DNA of 64,000 nucleotides from Trichoplax adhaerens (GCF_000150275.1 NW_002060960.1:124001-188000); one strand, 5' to 3'; positions 11,025 through 25,913 are shown, numbered from the stretch's first letter. The notes: generated by a model not told the origin, from the letters alone. Program-made: numbers and translations.

Positions 11025-13695
11025 ATTAGGGTTGGTATGTAAATAAACATTTGAAGATTTTCCTGAAATAACTTTTACTGGCCCATTTTCTAATACGTTT
11101 ATAATTGTTATTTTTTTTTGCGGCATGTTAATGCTAACTACATTTTACTATTTACGTAATCATTAGTATCATATAGTATTGTTAACTGAAGCATTACCGC
11201 ATAAGATTCAGATAAGGTTTATACAGTAAGTTCTTTAAAGTTATAAATTTGACTAGCGGTTCCAATTTTGACGAGCTTAATCGTCGAGCGACGTCGTGCA
11301 TTCATTCCTTTCGATATTATAGATTTTGGTATAATTTCTTATAATTTTACGGTACTGCACTCTAATATGAGCAAGGTATGGCACTATATTAATGGTTTAC
11401 CTATATGAAATTATAACTTCAAGGTCCATGAAATTCTCTGAATTTTTCAGTGCATTTCTAACATTGCCAGGCTCACATTGGATATGATGTTTAGGAACAG
11501 AGCAGATACTCATTTACATTGTAGATCTAACGTTTAATTACTGTATATTTAAAGCGGATATAATTGAAAGATTAAATTACTATGTAATTATGGTGCTATG
11601 TGGTTCAGTTATCAACACAGGCTATTGTTTCGAGTCAAAGTAGCGCTAACAAAGTAATACTGCGACAGAGGGCCATAAAATGGATTGACTATAGATTATG
11701 TAACCGAAATAATGACTTCTCTCTCCTGCAGAGGACCAGGCAATTGCGATATCCTTATAATAGTTCATGCAAATCAGGATTTTCTGATGTTTACTTGACT
11801 TTACGATATCATCCGAATTCCAAAATAGATTACATCATATCAAAATGTCCATTAACAAATTTAGATATTGAAGTAAGAGAAGAGGTTTTTAATCATGCAA
11901 ATCTCAGAAAAAGTATAGGGAATTGATCGCTATTGATTATTACGAAAAAAGTTTTGAAAGAAGTTTAATCCTTCTCACTGAATTGAATAACTATCGTTGG
12001 CTATTCCCATATTTCTTTACATATCAATCTATGTTATCCGCAGAACAGGAAAATAAGGCGCATAACAGAATCGCAGTAAAAATTGAGTCTACTGTTATTG
12101 AATGAAGCATCCATGAGATTAAGTAGAAGGTGGAAGTCACAGTTGAATAATGAGGAGGAATCGATGATGGAAGATTATCGGATTATGTTTTTCTGATACT
12201 ATTAATCATATATTGTATACCATCATAATCGATCAGATACAAGAGTAACTAGCTTTTTCGCGTGTATGTCAGAGCTAGATCCGACAAACTATGCTTAAAC
12301 ATTTTTGAAGCGATACCGTAAAATTCTTGAATATACACTGTAAATTAAAATATGCAATTGAATTGAATTTCGAGTCATGGGAATTTAGTGCACTAAATTT
12401 TTTTAAATCTGACACCGATAAAGTACGATTCGAGAATCAAAAAAATTATATAAGAACGTAAGACATAAAGGACATTCATATTTATTTCTATTTATGCGAA
12501 TACTAGTCGGAGGTAAACAAATGGTAAATGCTTATACTTTTACATGTGAGTTACCAGCACTTTTCTACACGCTGAATTCTCGAAGTGATAGTATAGCACG
12601 CATATACGTAGTTCCTTTTTTCCATCTGGTATTACAAAAAATCGACCACTACTTTAAGTATCTAGAAACTTACAAGACAGAATACAATTTTATTGCGTGA
12701 CTACTGTATTAGGCAATTGGAAGAAAAATCAAAAGATGTGTCAATTACAGTGTCGTAAAAGAAGCAGATAAAGAATACTACGTATAATTATTTATTTACA
12801 AGAACACTATATGATTCAATAGATACAAATAAGGTAATAATTGCATCATGTAACTATAAGATTATTCATGCAAAGGTCAAAATACGAGTACAAGGGTCAC
12901 AGAGCGATAGAATTGAAAAACAAATGCTCATACGTTGCGATTTTCGTCGCCATGATATTCATCTACTCTTGGTAGAAAATTCTATTCTAGAAAATAATAT
13001 CACGTGTTATCATATTACTTATGTGCAGATAATGTAGAGTATGCTAGTATGAGATCTATCCAACCTTGTAATAGTATAATATATTAGCCTATGATTAAAT
13101 CATAGAGACAGGGTAGAAACCTATGGAATAGATTATGATTTTTTCTGTGTATTACAAGTGCAGTAGATAGATAACTATGATATGCTCTATAATTGGGATA
13201 TTATAGATTCGATCTACGCACGAGTATATATGATTGCATGTATTATCTGGGATTTCTATTAGGAAAAAAGTGATACCATCGTGAAAAGTAATTATTTTAA
13301 CTCCTTAGATGCATGTGTCATAGTTTAATTCGCTAAGAGTAAAAAATTTTCTGATTGCCTGGTGTGATATATTCCTTGCAATTCGGAACTGTAGTAACAT
13401 TCTATTGAACACTGAACATTTGTGGCATAACTGCTTTGAAAATCTTGAAGGAGAAGACTGCCTAGTAACCATTTCTTTAATTATTTTAAAGACTCAATTT
13501 AACACATTTGTTGTCAAACGGCCATAGTACCGTCGGTATACTAAACAGTTTCATTTTTTAACTAATTTAGTATAGGAAATTTAGCAGAAATAAGTCACCA
13601 ACTTACTTTTTCGTTAATTAATTACTGTCAGTAGTCAATCATCCTGCTTGTTTCTCTTGAATTAAGATCAAGCCTAGTATTATCTTAATTTAGAG
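11025..13695 (+). other. Stretch with weak open frames only
   Basis: Plus-strand frames at 11588-11926 (about 112 codons, no ATG start) and about 11892-12105 (another frame) run one after the other and have coding-like composition (for example YLTLRYHPNSKID), as if one gene had been frameshifted. An ATG-started frame of 68 codons lies at 12494-12700. None matches a family I know, and no consistent splice model joins them. They could be a broken gene or chance. The rest of the stretch is AT-rich and empty, and leads to the carnitine acyltransferase start. Confidence 0.2.
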
Positions 13696-16600
13696 ATGCC
13701 TTCTGAAACTACCTTTTGCTTCGAGGACCATCTACCAAGATTCCCTGTACCAGATTTTCAAGACACTCTAAAAAGATACTTGGCCTCTGCTCGTATAATT
13801 GTCAGCGACAAGCAATATAAAAAGACAGAAGCACTTGTTAAAGAATTTGGCAAACAAGGAGGAATCGGCGAGCAGCTTCACGAAGCTATTGTAGAAAGAG
13901 CAAAGACTACTGATAATTGGGTTAGTTTTACTGTACCTTGTAAAAATTTTCATTTCTGTAATTCCATATATTCAATTTTATTCTATATTATGACATCTAT
14001 TTCTTACCTTCGCTCAGCAAATATGACTAGATTAAATCAAGTAGGTGCGGTAGTATTTGACTAATACCCAATGTAGCTATCTAAACATTAGTACGTAGTT
14101 GTCAATATGTTTAAGCATTAAGAAGTTTCAATTTTTTTAACTTTATTTGGCCGAGTGGTTAGCGTATTATACTTTAATCGACTATTCTATTGCTCGGCTA
14201 TGCACCATTTAATTATAAAAAGCAGCCCAGTAACACCCGTCGTATATGGGATACACTTAAAGCTTACGGTCCATTCAGATCTAATTGATCAACTTAATTC
14301 AAACTGACAAAGCTCATTACCCGCAATCTAAACCTAGTTTCTCATCGGAGAAATAGCTCGTTAATCCTCGTAGAGTATGTTAATTAAATTTTCAGCTCTA
14401 AATAAGTTTTGAAATCTTCTTCAACAAGCGATAGACGGACTTTTAGGTCACATTTTGTACTATATTATTTGATTGTGCCCGTGATCTGAAGAATAATTTG
14501 TATTAGCAAGTGTAGGAAAAATTGAATTTTGATTTCGAAATATACAACTAACATGTATAGACACGATTTATTATTGACCAGCAGTGCAATCCGTACATAA
14601 TGAACGAAAACAGCTTCCGTATGCCCATTCACTGATATAAACTCTATGTATTTAGAACTGATTGCCATATATGTCAATTCATAATGTTTTGATTAATCAG
14701 GAAAATACTCGACCGGTGTAAAGGCCAATTTTTAAACTTATCTCCGTTCAATTCTAGAGAATTCTATGTTGCAATGCTATATGCAACTACGCCACCAAGC
14801 ACAATTTTCTTGTTTTTGCAATAAGAAATAAAAAAATATATTATGTAAATGTGGTATTAGACTGTAGATTATATTCTTTCACCGATTCTACAAACGCAAT
14901 AGTTCGTGTAGTCTCTTAAATGATTCTAGTGCAGATGGCTATAAATAATACAGTATTGAGTTACTATTAAGGTTAGAGGAAAAAACAGAACTGCACATTA
15001 TAAACATCTTGTTATAGTTAGAATATCGTACTTTGACTGGTAGATATAAATGCCTATGAAAATACTGTAGTCGTTTCCATATTGTATTAATGATGGCTCG
15101 CGGTAAAATATTTATAATCTGACTATGTACAACATAAAGTAAAATGTAGCTATGCTGATTGTAGCTACTAATCCTATGGAAACTATAAGAGTATACGACA
15201 TTAGATTATTTGATAGTTGTTACTAGAAGTCATTCAGTATTCTTATTTGGCTACAGCACAGCTGCATGTAGTTATTCCTCGTATTTGATCTAAAAAAGTT
15301 CTAATGTTCTACTAGCTTAAAATTTTGGTGATCGAATTTTATCAAATTTTATTATAATTAGTCTTTAGTAATAAAGCGTTGATCCATTCGCACGCAAAGT
15401 AACCAATAGTATATAATATTTATCATAGGAATAAATTTTACCTATTTCCTTTTCTACTTAATATCATAGTTAACTGATTGGTGGACAAAGTACGTTTATT
15501 TAAAGCCAAGAGAGTCGATTGTACTGAACATCTCAGTTGCCACTATTGCTGGGTATGAACCTGTCCAGTCAGAAGATGACTATATTACGTAAGGATTAGA
15601 AGATCAAGAAGGCGATTGCATGTTTTAGTTCCGGCTATAATTGTCGTCTCTCTAAGAAAGATATTATATTCTCTTTTTTAAATTAGTCTGGCGGCTAAAG
15701 CAGCTGTTGCTACAGCGACATATTATTGGCAAATTTACCAGTAAGTGCTTAAAGTTTACATATTTTTGATAAATTAATATTGCTGTTTTACAGCAATACA
15801 AATCTAACTATTCTAACGATGATGCTTGTATAGGGTTTGATTTAAACAGAGTCGATCTTAGCACTGTATAAGTGATAGACTTTATTACAGTAAACTAATT
15901 GCTATATAAAGGCACACAGAGTATACGGTAGGATGTGTGTATTCGAAATGCCATCGTAAGATACTGTAATATAAACTATAAGTTTATAATGTAACTAGTG
16001 GAAATAACTACCTGAAGAGATGATGGATACATCGCTTTTATACTAGTCGTTTACTATACCACTGATCATCGTTAGATATAAAAGGAGTCTTTGTGACTTT
16101 AAATTAGATGAAAAATTATAGTATCAATAGAATATTTTACAGTCAAAGCTATGCATATAGGCATCATTATCTACAAAGTAATGAAGGAAATAGAATGCGC
16201 TGTAAGATATATAGAAAGACACTGTATACAGTACAATATCTTAGAATAATAATTTTATTTAGAACTAGCATCATGACATCCTGACCAACACAATATAATC
16301 GACGAATATAATTTCTGTCCATTTTATGCTTTCGTTTTAGCCAAACTTTACCAGTAAATAAATCCGGTGGAGCACCACTTGCTATGTTCCAGAGCATGAA
16401 CTTATTTGGTAGTAGTAGAATTCCTAAGCATAGTATAGATGAATTTACACCGCGAAATCTGGACGATGAGCCATCATCAGACTTAATTATTTCTCACAAC
16501 AATCAGGTATGTGGTACCGTAGGATTCTATAGTAATTTACAGTATAAAGTAAAAATAATTATAATCAACTGCTTAATTACGGCACTCTCCGAATGCAGTG

Positions 16601-19600
16601 CGAAATTATTTTAGATTATCAAGCTGCAGCACAGTATATAAATAGTATACTAGCGTAAGGTTGAAACTGAATAAGATGATTTAGAAAAGTATTCGTAGAC
16701 AATCAAATTAGTTGTACTTTACTCCTAAATTATAGTTAATTCCTGGTTTTAGCCTTCGAAATAAGCATACAATTTTTATGGGAATCAATTCTGAACCTTT
16801 CGACTTGCTATGTTAAAATTAGAAATACTGTACGAGGTTGCGTAATCTATTTAAAAAAATCAATATAGAAATTGAACTGTTGTTATAGGCTTGTTACTAA
16901 CTGCATAGATGGTGCAAGTATTAAGTACACGTTTATGATACTCAAATTTACAGTAGCTAAGTTTAATTTTTATTCTATCTCATTACGTATCGTTATAGTT
17001 TTTCATTGTTAAAGCAATCAAAGATGATAAAGTCATTTCCTTTACCGAGATGAAAATTCAGATACAACGAGTTATACAAATGTCAACTGAAGTAGTAGAA
17101 CCTGTAGGCATACTAACAACAGCAGATCGTGAAACATGGGCTGATGCCCTTCAACTCTTAACCCAAGGTGATTTGAATATTATATTTGTACACCAATATA
17201 ATGTAACATTCAAAGTGGGATACGAGAATATGAAGTTACTATTACATTTTAGATCCTGAAAACTATCAATCTTGGCATGCTATCCATCGTGCAATCACTG
17301 TCATAAGCTTAGAAATGATAAAATGCGAACCCAACGTTCAACCAGATCATCCTAATTATCAAGATGAATTATATAGTCTATTTACGTCTGAAGGTTTGCA
17401 TGCCAATGGTAGTCAGTATAATTCTGCAAATCGATGGAATGATAAAATTGTTGCTTGCTATGTGGGCAGGCATGGGAATTATGGCACGTTAGGAGAGCAT
17501 TCACATGTGGATGGAGTTACTGTCGTTTACTACAATGTTTTTTTGGATCAACAAATGTGATTATATTAAATTAACAGTATAGTAGCTCTTTCGATTTTAT
17601 AGTGTGAATGAAAATATAATCTTATACGTCAACTTGTATATGGTGTAGCATCCTTGCAAGTAAATGCAGATTAATATTTGATGTCTTAAAATAAAATAAC
17701 TAAGATTATGAGATTAATTCTAAAATGAAAAAGCATAGCACATTTGTTGCTTAAAGCATTATAATAACATCTTTATACCATGTGGACTAGCAATATCATA
17801 AGCATAAAGCTACATTTTCTAATTTTTTTAACGTAGAAAAATGATGGAAACAGGTAAGTCTGTTCCACAAGAAGTTTCGAATCAAGTTGAACCACCGAAG
17901 AAAATTCAATGGAGGCTGAACGATGAGTTGCATCAAGTTATTCGACAAACTGCGGAGAAATTTGATAAGTTAGTCTATTATAAAAATAATTGTAACAAGA
18001 AGTTGCTTTCATTAATTTTGAATATTCGCGTAACCATTCTTGAACATTTCGATTGCTGCAAGCATATCTAATTATGTATTGACTTCCAGAACTTTAAAGA
18101 ATGTCAACCAGCGTGGTATGATCTTTAATGACTACGGCAAAGAGTTTATTAAGTCTATTGGGATAAGTCCTGATAGCTTTATACAAATGGCTCTTCAATT
18201 GACTTATTATATGTAAGTGAGTAATAATATACATTAACAAAGAATACTATTTCCTTGTATGCTAAACTACTTGAATTATAGTATGTAAAAACAGTGTGAT
18301 TTCTTTTTATGGTGTTATCGTAAATCATACGATTTAGGAACTAAATAGTGACACGATCTCCAATATACTTGTACATATTCCATCTAAGAATATTTATGTG
18401 ATTAGTATAAATAGAGTTTTTTTACAACTGAAATAGTACACAAAAATGCAGTAGAATACAGTGTATGGAAATAAATATAATAAAGATTTGAAAGATATTT
18501 TCTTATCTTCATCCGAAAAAAGTAAATTAGGGGACAATTTCCTTTTCTAAATTAGACTTGAGAGAAAATTACCTAATCAATACGAGAGCTGTACACTAGC
18601 ACGTTATGCTCGTGGTAGAACGGAAGCTATTCGCGCAACTACACCTAAATCTAAGATACTCTGCAAGATTTGGATAGATCCTAAATCGACGGTAAAGAAT
18701 AAATTTAACGCGATGGCTACGATAAATTGGGATTTGAAACATTCCTTTTTCTGATATTTACGATTGCGTTTTCTTAAGCTTTCTATATAATAATATGCCG
18801 GATAATATTTCGTCTAATTTATTTTCATCACCATTCTAACGGATGTGTAGTAATAATATGTAGACCATAATTTATGAATGCTGCTCGTATTGAAGAAGAT
18901 TTACCGCCTTAATTAATTTTTCTACGATACGCTGATAGACATTGGAATCATTTCATAGTAGCGACTCTAAGAATTTATATGCTACTACATCATTTCTAGG
19001 CATGTAATCAATGTATAATACTATACTACCGTGTAGTGCAGCCCCAAATATAGCTTAGATTACTATTATAAGACCGTACGAGAATAACTTAACTTGTAAG
19101 CTAGAGTGTAAGATTGTGTAAGAGTCTATTTGTAGAAGATGTTTACAGTACGTATTGTAGCGAATCTATTAAGATGTTTATATAAAGATCTGAGGTACTG
19201 TATAAATAGATTTGCGCTAAGTATGTTAGTACTGTAAGTATTGTATTGTAATGCTTTAAATAGACGCGCGAATTATGAATAGATTGCGCGATAGTAAATT
19301 TAGATCTGATCTTGCGACTTAATGGGCAAGATTATCGCTACTACTAACCATATTAATCTTTTTTTTAAAGTTAAATGAAAAAAAGGCTGCTTTCATGGAG
19401 GCTACAAAATCTCAAAGTCAGCTAGCGAAGGAAGTACGTAGAGTGATAAAATACTCATAAAATAAACTTATTCATTACAATCTCTTTTAATTAAATAAAA
19501 GGCTGGATTAGGTAAAGCCTGGGATAGAATTTTATTTGGAATACGAATAGCAGCATTAGAGAAAGGCCTCCCTGAGCCAGAAATATTTAATGATCCTACT

Positions 19601-20087
19601 TTTAAATTAATGAATCAATTTCAACTTTCTACCAGCCAGGTAAGATCATTATCTAATGATATTGCCATAATCGTATAATTTCATCCTTATAACTGGTGGT
19701 CAGAATATTTCAAGCTTTATACCAAAGTTGATTTTAAGTTAAGTAATATAACTTCCTAGGGTATATTAAGCATCAGTCCTACTTTATTGATCATAATCGA
19801 TAAATGCTACGTACTAGTATTAATCTTAAGAATAAAGCGTTTTTAGGCATATTAGATATAATTTCATTGACTTTCTAATTTAGGGCACATACGGACCAAT
19901 TTCAAATTCACTATTTGTACCGGTACATGAAGAAGGTTATGGTATATCTTATAATATACAATCAGATCGATTTACTTTTGCTTGCTCCGATTTTGTAAGT
20001 TGTGAAAAAACGTCTAGTAAGAAATATCTGGACACGTTACGACAGTTTCTTGGCAATTTTAAACGACTTTTCACCGAAGAAATGTAA
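13696..20087 (+). CDS. CROT: Carnitine O-acyltransferase, octanoyltransferase-like, 12 exons, complete
   Basis: Transfers medium or long acyl groups between CoA and carnitine. Exons: 13696-13920, 15470-15588, 15687-15740, 16341-16506, 16999-17167, 17253-17556, 17837-17968, 18090-18212, 18556-18691, 19371-19433, 19502-19639, 19884-20087. All phases agree and sum to 610 aa, the usual length for CROT (about 612 in human). The N-terminus has the family motif LPRFPVPDFQDTLKRYL. The active site is LGEHSHVDG with catalytic His327; upstream NSANRWNDK (301-309) is the conserved 'NRW' block. Tyr440 and Thr453 (GRTEA) fit the carnitine site, and STS lies at 540-542. The N-terminus resembles peroxisomal CROT, with no mitochondrial leader evident. 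However, the C-terminus is EEM, not a recognisable PTS1, so location is uncertain. CRAT-type activity is an alternative. The gene lies opposite to and between SLC35F copies 1 and 2. Confidence 0.93.
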
Positions 20088-21879
20088 TGATAGTTAATTG
20101 TTAGAGTTCTCCTTCAAGTTTATGAACTGATATTAGTATTCTATCTTTAAAAGTATAACATATTTGATTAATTACGGTAGATTTAACACAGTCTTTTCGT
20201 TTTTTATTAAACTGACTACTTTACTCTGGTTAGAATTTAAGAATATTCCGTAGCGTAATTTTGTTAACAATTAGATATTATAAAATTGTAATTTGAGCGA
20301 TGTATTTAGTCAGTAAAATATAGATAAATCTAACTAGATCATAAATTACAGTGTAAGTTATGTTATATTGTGATTTCATACAATGTGAACTGGGTTCTAA
20401 TTTAAGATTGTTGTCCTACCTTTGTGTATACCGTAGAAAAATATAACATCAAGCTAAATAAAAATTATCATTAATTCAGTTATTTCACGAACCTACAATA
20501 AAATTTATCTTGTCATATGTGTTTAATTACAAGTTTAATTCAGAATACTTTAAAGTAATAACTTAATAGTTTAATACCACTAGATACTCTGCGTAGCATA
20601 TAAGAGCTGGCGTAATTCATTAGTTTAGTGATTTCAATACAGAGAAGAAGATGAACTCTTGGATATAGTCATGATTAATCTCATTGATTTGATAGTTTTG
20701 TTGGTAGAGGTTGTGATTTGACCGGCATTTTGTAATCCGTTTAAGTAATTTTGATGAGATTGTTGTTAGCAGTTATAATAAAGTGACATTTTCTCTTAAA
20801 TATATTTGCCTTAGACTTCAATAGTTGATAGTTTAAATTAATATTTTCGTTCTATATTACTTGAAGTCCTCGAATATCTAATCCCTTTGAGAATGTTATG
20901 CATTTAGATTAGTAAATTGTTAAAGCAGGTATTCAAATTTAGCAATAAAGACTAATTTTTTGCAAAGTTAGCACATTGATTTTATATTTATGGATCAATC
21001 AATTATCAAAATTAGTTTTTCAGCATTATTTTAAATTGATATGGATGAAGTCGCATTTGTTCGTAAGTTTTATTTGTTAGTTCATAAGCACTATACTATT
21101 TACGATACTTACTACTATATCGGTTTAACGAAAGTCAAATCAATCAGGTTACTGGTGCTGTATCTGTATGATTTACGCATAAGTGTTAGTGATATTACCT
21201 TATATTACTAATCTAATAGAAAATAAAGAAATATTTTCAGTCAGTTACATTAAATATTTACTAATTACAATAACATTACAAGTGCCACTGGTAAATCTTT
21301 GTATCTTCACGTATACAATAATTTAGATAGCGAATAGCAGAAAAATAAATATAAACTAATGACTTGCAGTTATTTACAGCTACATTTTCGAAAACGTTAT
21401 GGATTGACGATGGAAAATTAAAGAAGATTTGTCATTCTAAAATTCGGAATAGATAAAAATGAGTCTAAAAGTAGAAACAGATTAGAATTAGCAAATTGAC
21501 ATATGTACTACTTAAAATACTACCCGGGGTATCTAAAACTCTTTTATTCACTTGACTTGTGGGTGCATCCCTTATTCCATGTCAGTAAAATGATTGAATG
21601 TAATTGGAAGAGCGCTATGTATTACAAATGAAATACATTTTTGTTTGAGGAGATTATTTTATTTAAGAAACTGCTAAACAAACGATAAACTATTCTCTTG
21701 CACATAGATCTAAGGCAGCTGGCACACTTTAAAAGTAGAAAACGGTTTAGCTTTAACATCATAACAAAATATCTAATTTTTTAACATACTACTTGCATAT
21801 CTTGCTCATGACTATATTTTTGTAAGACACATTCGTAACAGAGTAGAATCACCATCTTTAAAAGAATTCAACAAATTGA
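20088..21879. other. Convergent intergenic stretch
   Basis: AT-rich DNA between the 3' ends of the acyltransferase (plus) and SLC35F copy 2 (minus). From about 21380 onward it resembles the 3' flank of SLC35F copy 3 (29220-29500), for example 'cgttatggatt', 'attcacttgact' and 'ttggaagagcgctatg'. The duplicated unit therefore includes several hundred bases beyond the stop codon. No gene is seen. Confidence 0.55.
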
Positions 21880-24800
21880 TCATTGATCATCATAAGGAGC
21901 CAACCGTCTATTTCGCCTACGCGCTGTTATAGATTGTAATCTAGAAGAGAATGCTAAAACAGTCTCTATGGGTATAGTCAGAATTAAAAATGCCACTATT
22001 AAAGACAATGTCCCTAATATTTTGTATAAATTGAATATTTCTTGTCGAAGAGATACATCGATTGCAGCATTCATAGGAATAGCAAATAAAGAGCCTAACG
22101 AAGCATAAACTGGATAGGTAATTGATATTCCAATACAGAGAAGAAAAACGGATAAAACATAAAAAAAAGCAATCGCAAAAATTTCCCAAGGGAAACTAGC
22201 GATGGTTAGCACTTCAATTCCAGTCAAATGTAAAATGAGAGTCGGTATCCATAATATCACCATTGAATAACAGCCGATTAGGGTTATAAGCATCGCTGAT
22301 TGACCCACAGATGGATTTACAATGCACTTTTTGACGAAAATCTAAATCATAAGTAAAGCAGAAAAACCCTTTCAGAGGCCTTTACAGAAATTAATGTTTG
22401 ATGTTTCATGATTAAAGTAGATTATCTTTAAATTATATCAGCTTCAATGTAGACAAAGTCGATTCAATCTATATGATGTATCCTATCTACGGGGCTAAAG
22501 CATACAGCTAGTGCTTTGATAATATTATTAGAAATTCTTTGTACATTATTCTTCACATAAATTTATCATTTATATATAATAACAAAAGAAGATAATCTCA
22601 ATTCTCGCTTACTCGAAAAAATGCTGCAAAAAGAGCACTTGCAGTAGCTAATAATACACCAATCGTCTTAAATGATCCCAATCCTTCAGAATAGGCTACT
22701 AAGACTACACCACCTATGGATAGCAGCACCGCTAAGCTCTAAATTCAATACATAAATGATGAATAGAGCTTCGATTTTCTACACAAAGCAATCGTTAATT
22801 GCTAATCTATTTTAGCTTGAGTTTCCTAAAATTTTATGCTTCAATCTTAAAATTATAAGGTAGTATACTATCAACGATAACAAAAGATAACAAAATAGAA
22901 AAACGAGGTATAGTTATGAAAAATCAATTTTTTGACATTATCCTATTTATCCCTAATTACTCAATTTACTCCTATTTAGCTATCTTACTAACCAACAGCA
23001 AATTAAAAGATTTTAGGTTCGATAGTTAATCTCAAAGAAATTTGTATTTGTCGTAGCCAGCTGATAAAAGCAAATTATCTGTGATTAGATAAGTACTACA
23101 ACTGCTGTACATATCAAAATGTACTAGCTAGAAATAGGGTTTATAACTTTAATTTCATTTTTCAAGTCTCAACTTGTAACAAGTGTCATTTCTATCAACT
23201 GCTCTAATTGTGAAGAAATTGCAATAACCGCTAATACGAGTACAATAAAAGATTAAATGCAATTTTTTTCATCATAATCTGAAACACAATTAATAACTAA
23301 AAAATGACAGCCGAATTACCCGAACAACGATAAATGGTTCCTTTAGCCATATTATAGAGAAAATATAAACAAAAGCTGTTGAAGCTGAAAAAACCGCCAT
23401 AACGTCTGTAGGAGATGTAAATGTTAACGCATAGTAATATGCGTAGTTTGATATATTAAGAATAATAACCAAAGCCGGTATTCTAATGGTTGCACTTTTA
23501 AGGGTAAATCCGTCCTTGCCACAAACAAGAATAGCTTCCCTGCAATTCATGATAAAATTAAATGCGAGAAGTATCATTTAATGAAATAAATGAATAATTG
23601 CACCGGATTAGTATTAAAGCTTAAGTTAACCATCAGCACATTTTGAAGTGAAATAAGGATTCCGCAGTTTGATTGAATTATTAATTATTATACATTAATG
23701 CGTATGTAGATATTTAGACAATCTCTAAAATGCAAAAGACTACTACATTAATTTATGGGAGTATATCCCTTTATCTGTTGACATTAACAGTAACTGTTTA
23801 AAATACCTATATATTTCTTTATGACTACGACCAAAGTAAATCAAAATCGGCGCAATTATTGGATAGATAACTATAAATGCGGAACCAGCAAACCTATAGC
23901 AAAACGTGCGTATAAAAAATATAATTTTAGAAGCATCATCATGGTTAAGAAATCAATTCGATGCTATTCATGATCACTACGGCACAAAAGCATTAGATTC
24001 ATCTGAATTTCGTCACAATTTAACAAGGCAACTCGAAGCTTATCCGCTTGAGCGAATATAATTACCAATTCATCAAGGAAGTCGCAGTTAGATTATAATC
24101 TGTGTAGGCTATGTTCGCAAACTGCGAATTACCGCATAGGCATGCACCACTACCAATTACAATGAATATTCCATATATCGTCTTCATAAGGGAGAATTTT
24201 GCCGTTATTGTTTCCTTACTCTCTCTATCTCTAATGACTAAAATATAAGATGAAATGATTATCCAAGCCATGTAGTAACATACTTAATAACTGTTGCTTT
24301 GTAGCTTTACCCTTTACATAAATTAGATTTAGTGAGTAAAGCCAAGTGATAAATCTTGATTGTAGTTATTATATAAATCATGCAGTAAACTAGATTGATC
24401 ACTGTAGGTATGCTAACACGTATGTATTCTAAGGTTATATATACAACAGTAGACTATTTAGCTGCTGAAATGTGAGAGTCATTGATTAAGTTTCGGTCCT
24501 AGAAAACTTAATGACAAGATATGCAATTAATAAAAACGCAGCCGCATTTTGTTTGCAATGATGAACAAGTAACGTTTACTCGTATTTATTTAACATAGTT
24601 ACGGACTATGCTATATCTCAAGATAAGGATTATGCTCAGCTCTATTGCACACCAATATCAGGAACAGCTAAGTACAGATCAGTAACAATTCCAAGCATAA
24701 AGTTCTATTATATCGAATGTAAACCGTGTTTGGATATAGCAAATAATAAGGAGCTGACTTATTAATCTGATAACATATTCAAATTGCTAGTTTAAAAGTA

Positions 24801-25913
24801 GAAGTTACCCGCGAGTAAGTGAACAGCAACTAAATTAATATCATTTTGTTACCAATGAGTTGCAAGATTGTATCCAATCAATAATTCTCCGCTAGCTCTC
24901 TTTCTGAGCTTAGCTTGCACTGCCTAAAATGCTATCAATTTTTAAGCCTTCACATTCACATGCAGATTACTAATTCAAGACAATTACCGTATACTACATA
25001 AATGATCCTATCAAAATCTTGATCAATACTAACGTTAGCCATTGCATCAGTAATAAACATTATAGCATAAACATAACAAACAGTACTAAAGGCTACTTAA
25101 TTCAATTTGAAATACGGCTAAGAACTCAATTTTTATTTATTTAATCACGTCATCCTCTACTGGCTTGAGCCATTTAATACTGTAACACAACACATCTATA
25201 TCTATGCTAATAGCTACTATGTTTTACAAGAAACCAAATCCAAGATTCGATGCAGCTCGATTCCAAAATATATGGAATACTAATCGGCATATGCATTAGC
25301 TGTTTTTATGAATCTAATCATTCTAAATATACATTTATCAAACACTACGATACCATCTTTCTCAACACCTCACAAATGCACGAAAAGATTTGCGAATACT
25401 TTTCAATATTGACTAACGTTTATTTACACTGGAATCCAAATCAAAATAGCCAAGAGTATTAGCACGCAATTTGTCAATAAATAAAGAAAAATAAAGTAAG
25501 CAAATATTGTAATTGTCTTCGCAGTTTGATTATAAAGCAGCATAATAAAGTAACGCCAGTCATTGATGAATCATGAAATAGGAGACGATCATATTTTGTG
25601 CTTTAAATGTAGACTAGATATTAACAATCTTCGAAGCAATTATTTGCTTTATGGATAATACCTGATAGGTGAGCCATTTCCCGAAATTTTGCATCTTGAG
25701 AAATGGGTTGATGATATTCGTGCTCTAGTTCACCTCTTTCTATGATATTTAAAACATAAAGTTACCATCAATGCATCCTTAAGATACATATTAACCGTAC
25801 AAAGTGCAAAAATTCGATTAGAATTAGTCCTTAAGAAATAGTTCATATAGTGAGTATTTGCTTTGAGGTAACTAATCGATAATTATATAATTTTCGTTAC
25901 CTAACTGTTCCAT
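21880..25913 (-). CDS. SLC35F3/F4-like membrane transporter (array copy 2), intact
   Basis: A drug/metabolite-superfamily nucleotide-sugar-transporter-like protein. Human SLC35F3 is linked to thiamine transport; the substrate here is unknown. Exons in transcript order: 25901-25913, 25662-25739, 24066-24237, 23807-23893, 23320-23539, 22613-22738, 21880-22341, giving 385 aa in one frame. The start is a 13 bp exon (MEQL plus one base) followed by a polar tail, then about ten hydrophobic helices. Family marks are TSPTDVMAVFSASTAFVYIFS with WLKEPF, LLSIGGVVLVAYSEGLGS, and ITYPVYASLGSLFAIPMNAAID near the C-terminus, followed by a basic cytoplasmic tail. Every exon has a homologous exon of equal or near-equal length in copy 3. 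It lies tail-to-tail with the acyltransferase. Fold and subfamily are well supported; transport function is inferred. Confidence 0.85.

Noticed and set aside
14149-14161. GGCCGAGTGGTTA resembles a tRNA-Ser/Leu D-arm
   Set aside because: No anticodon arm, T-loop (GGTTCGAAT) or acceptor pairing follows; a 13-base match is not a tRNA.
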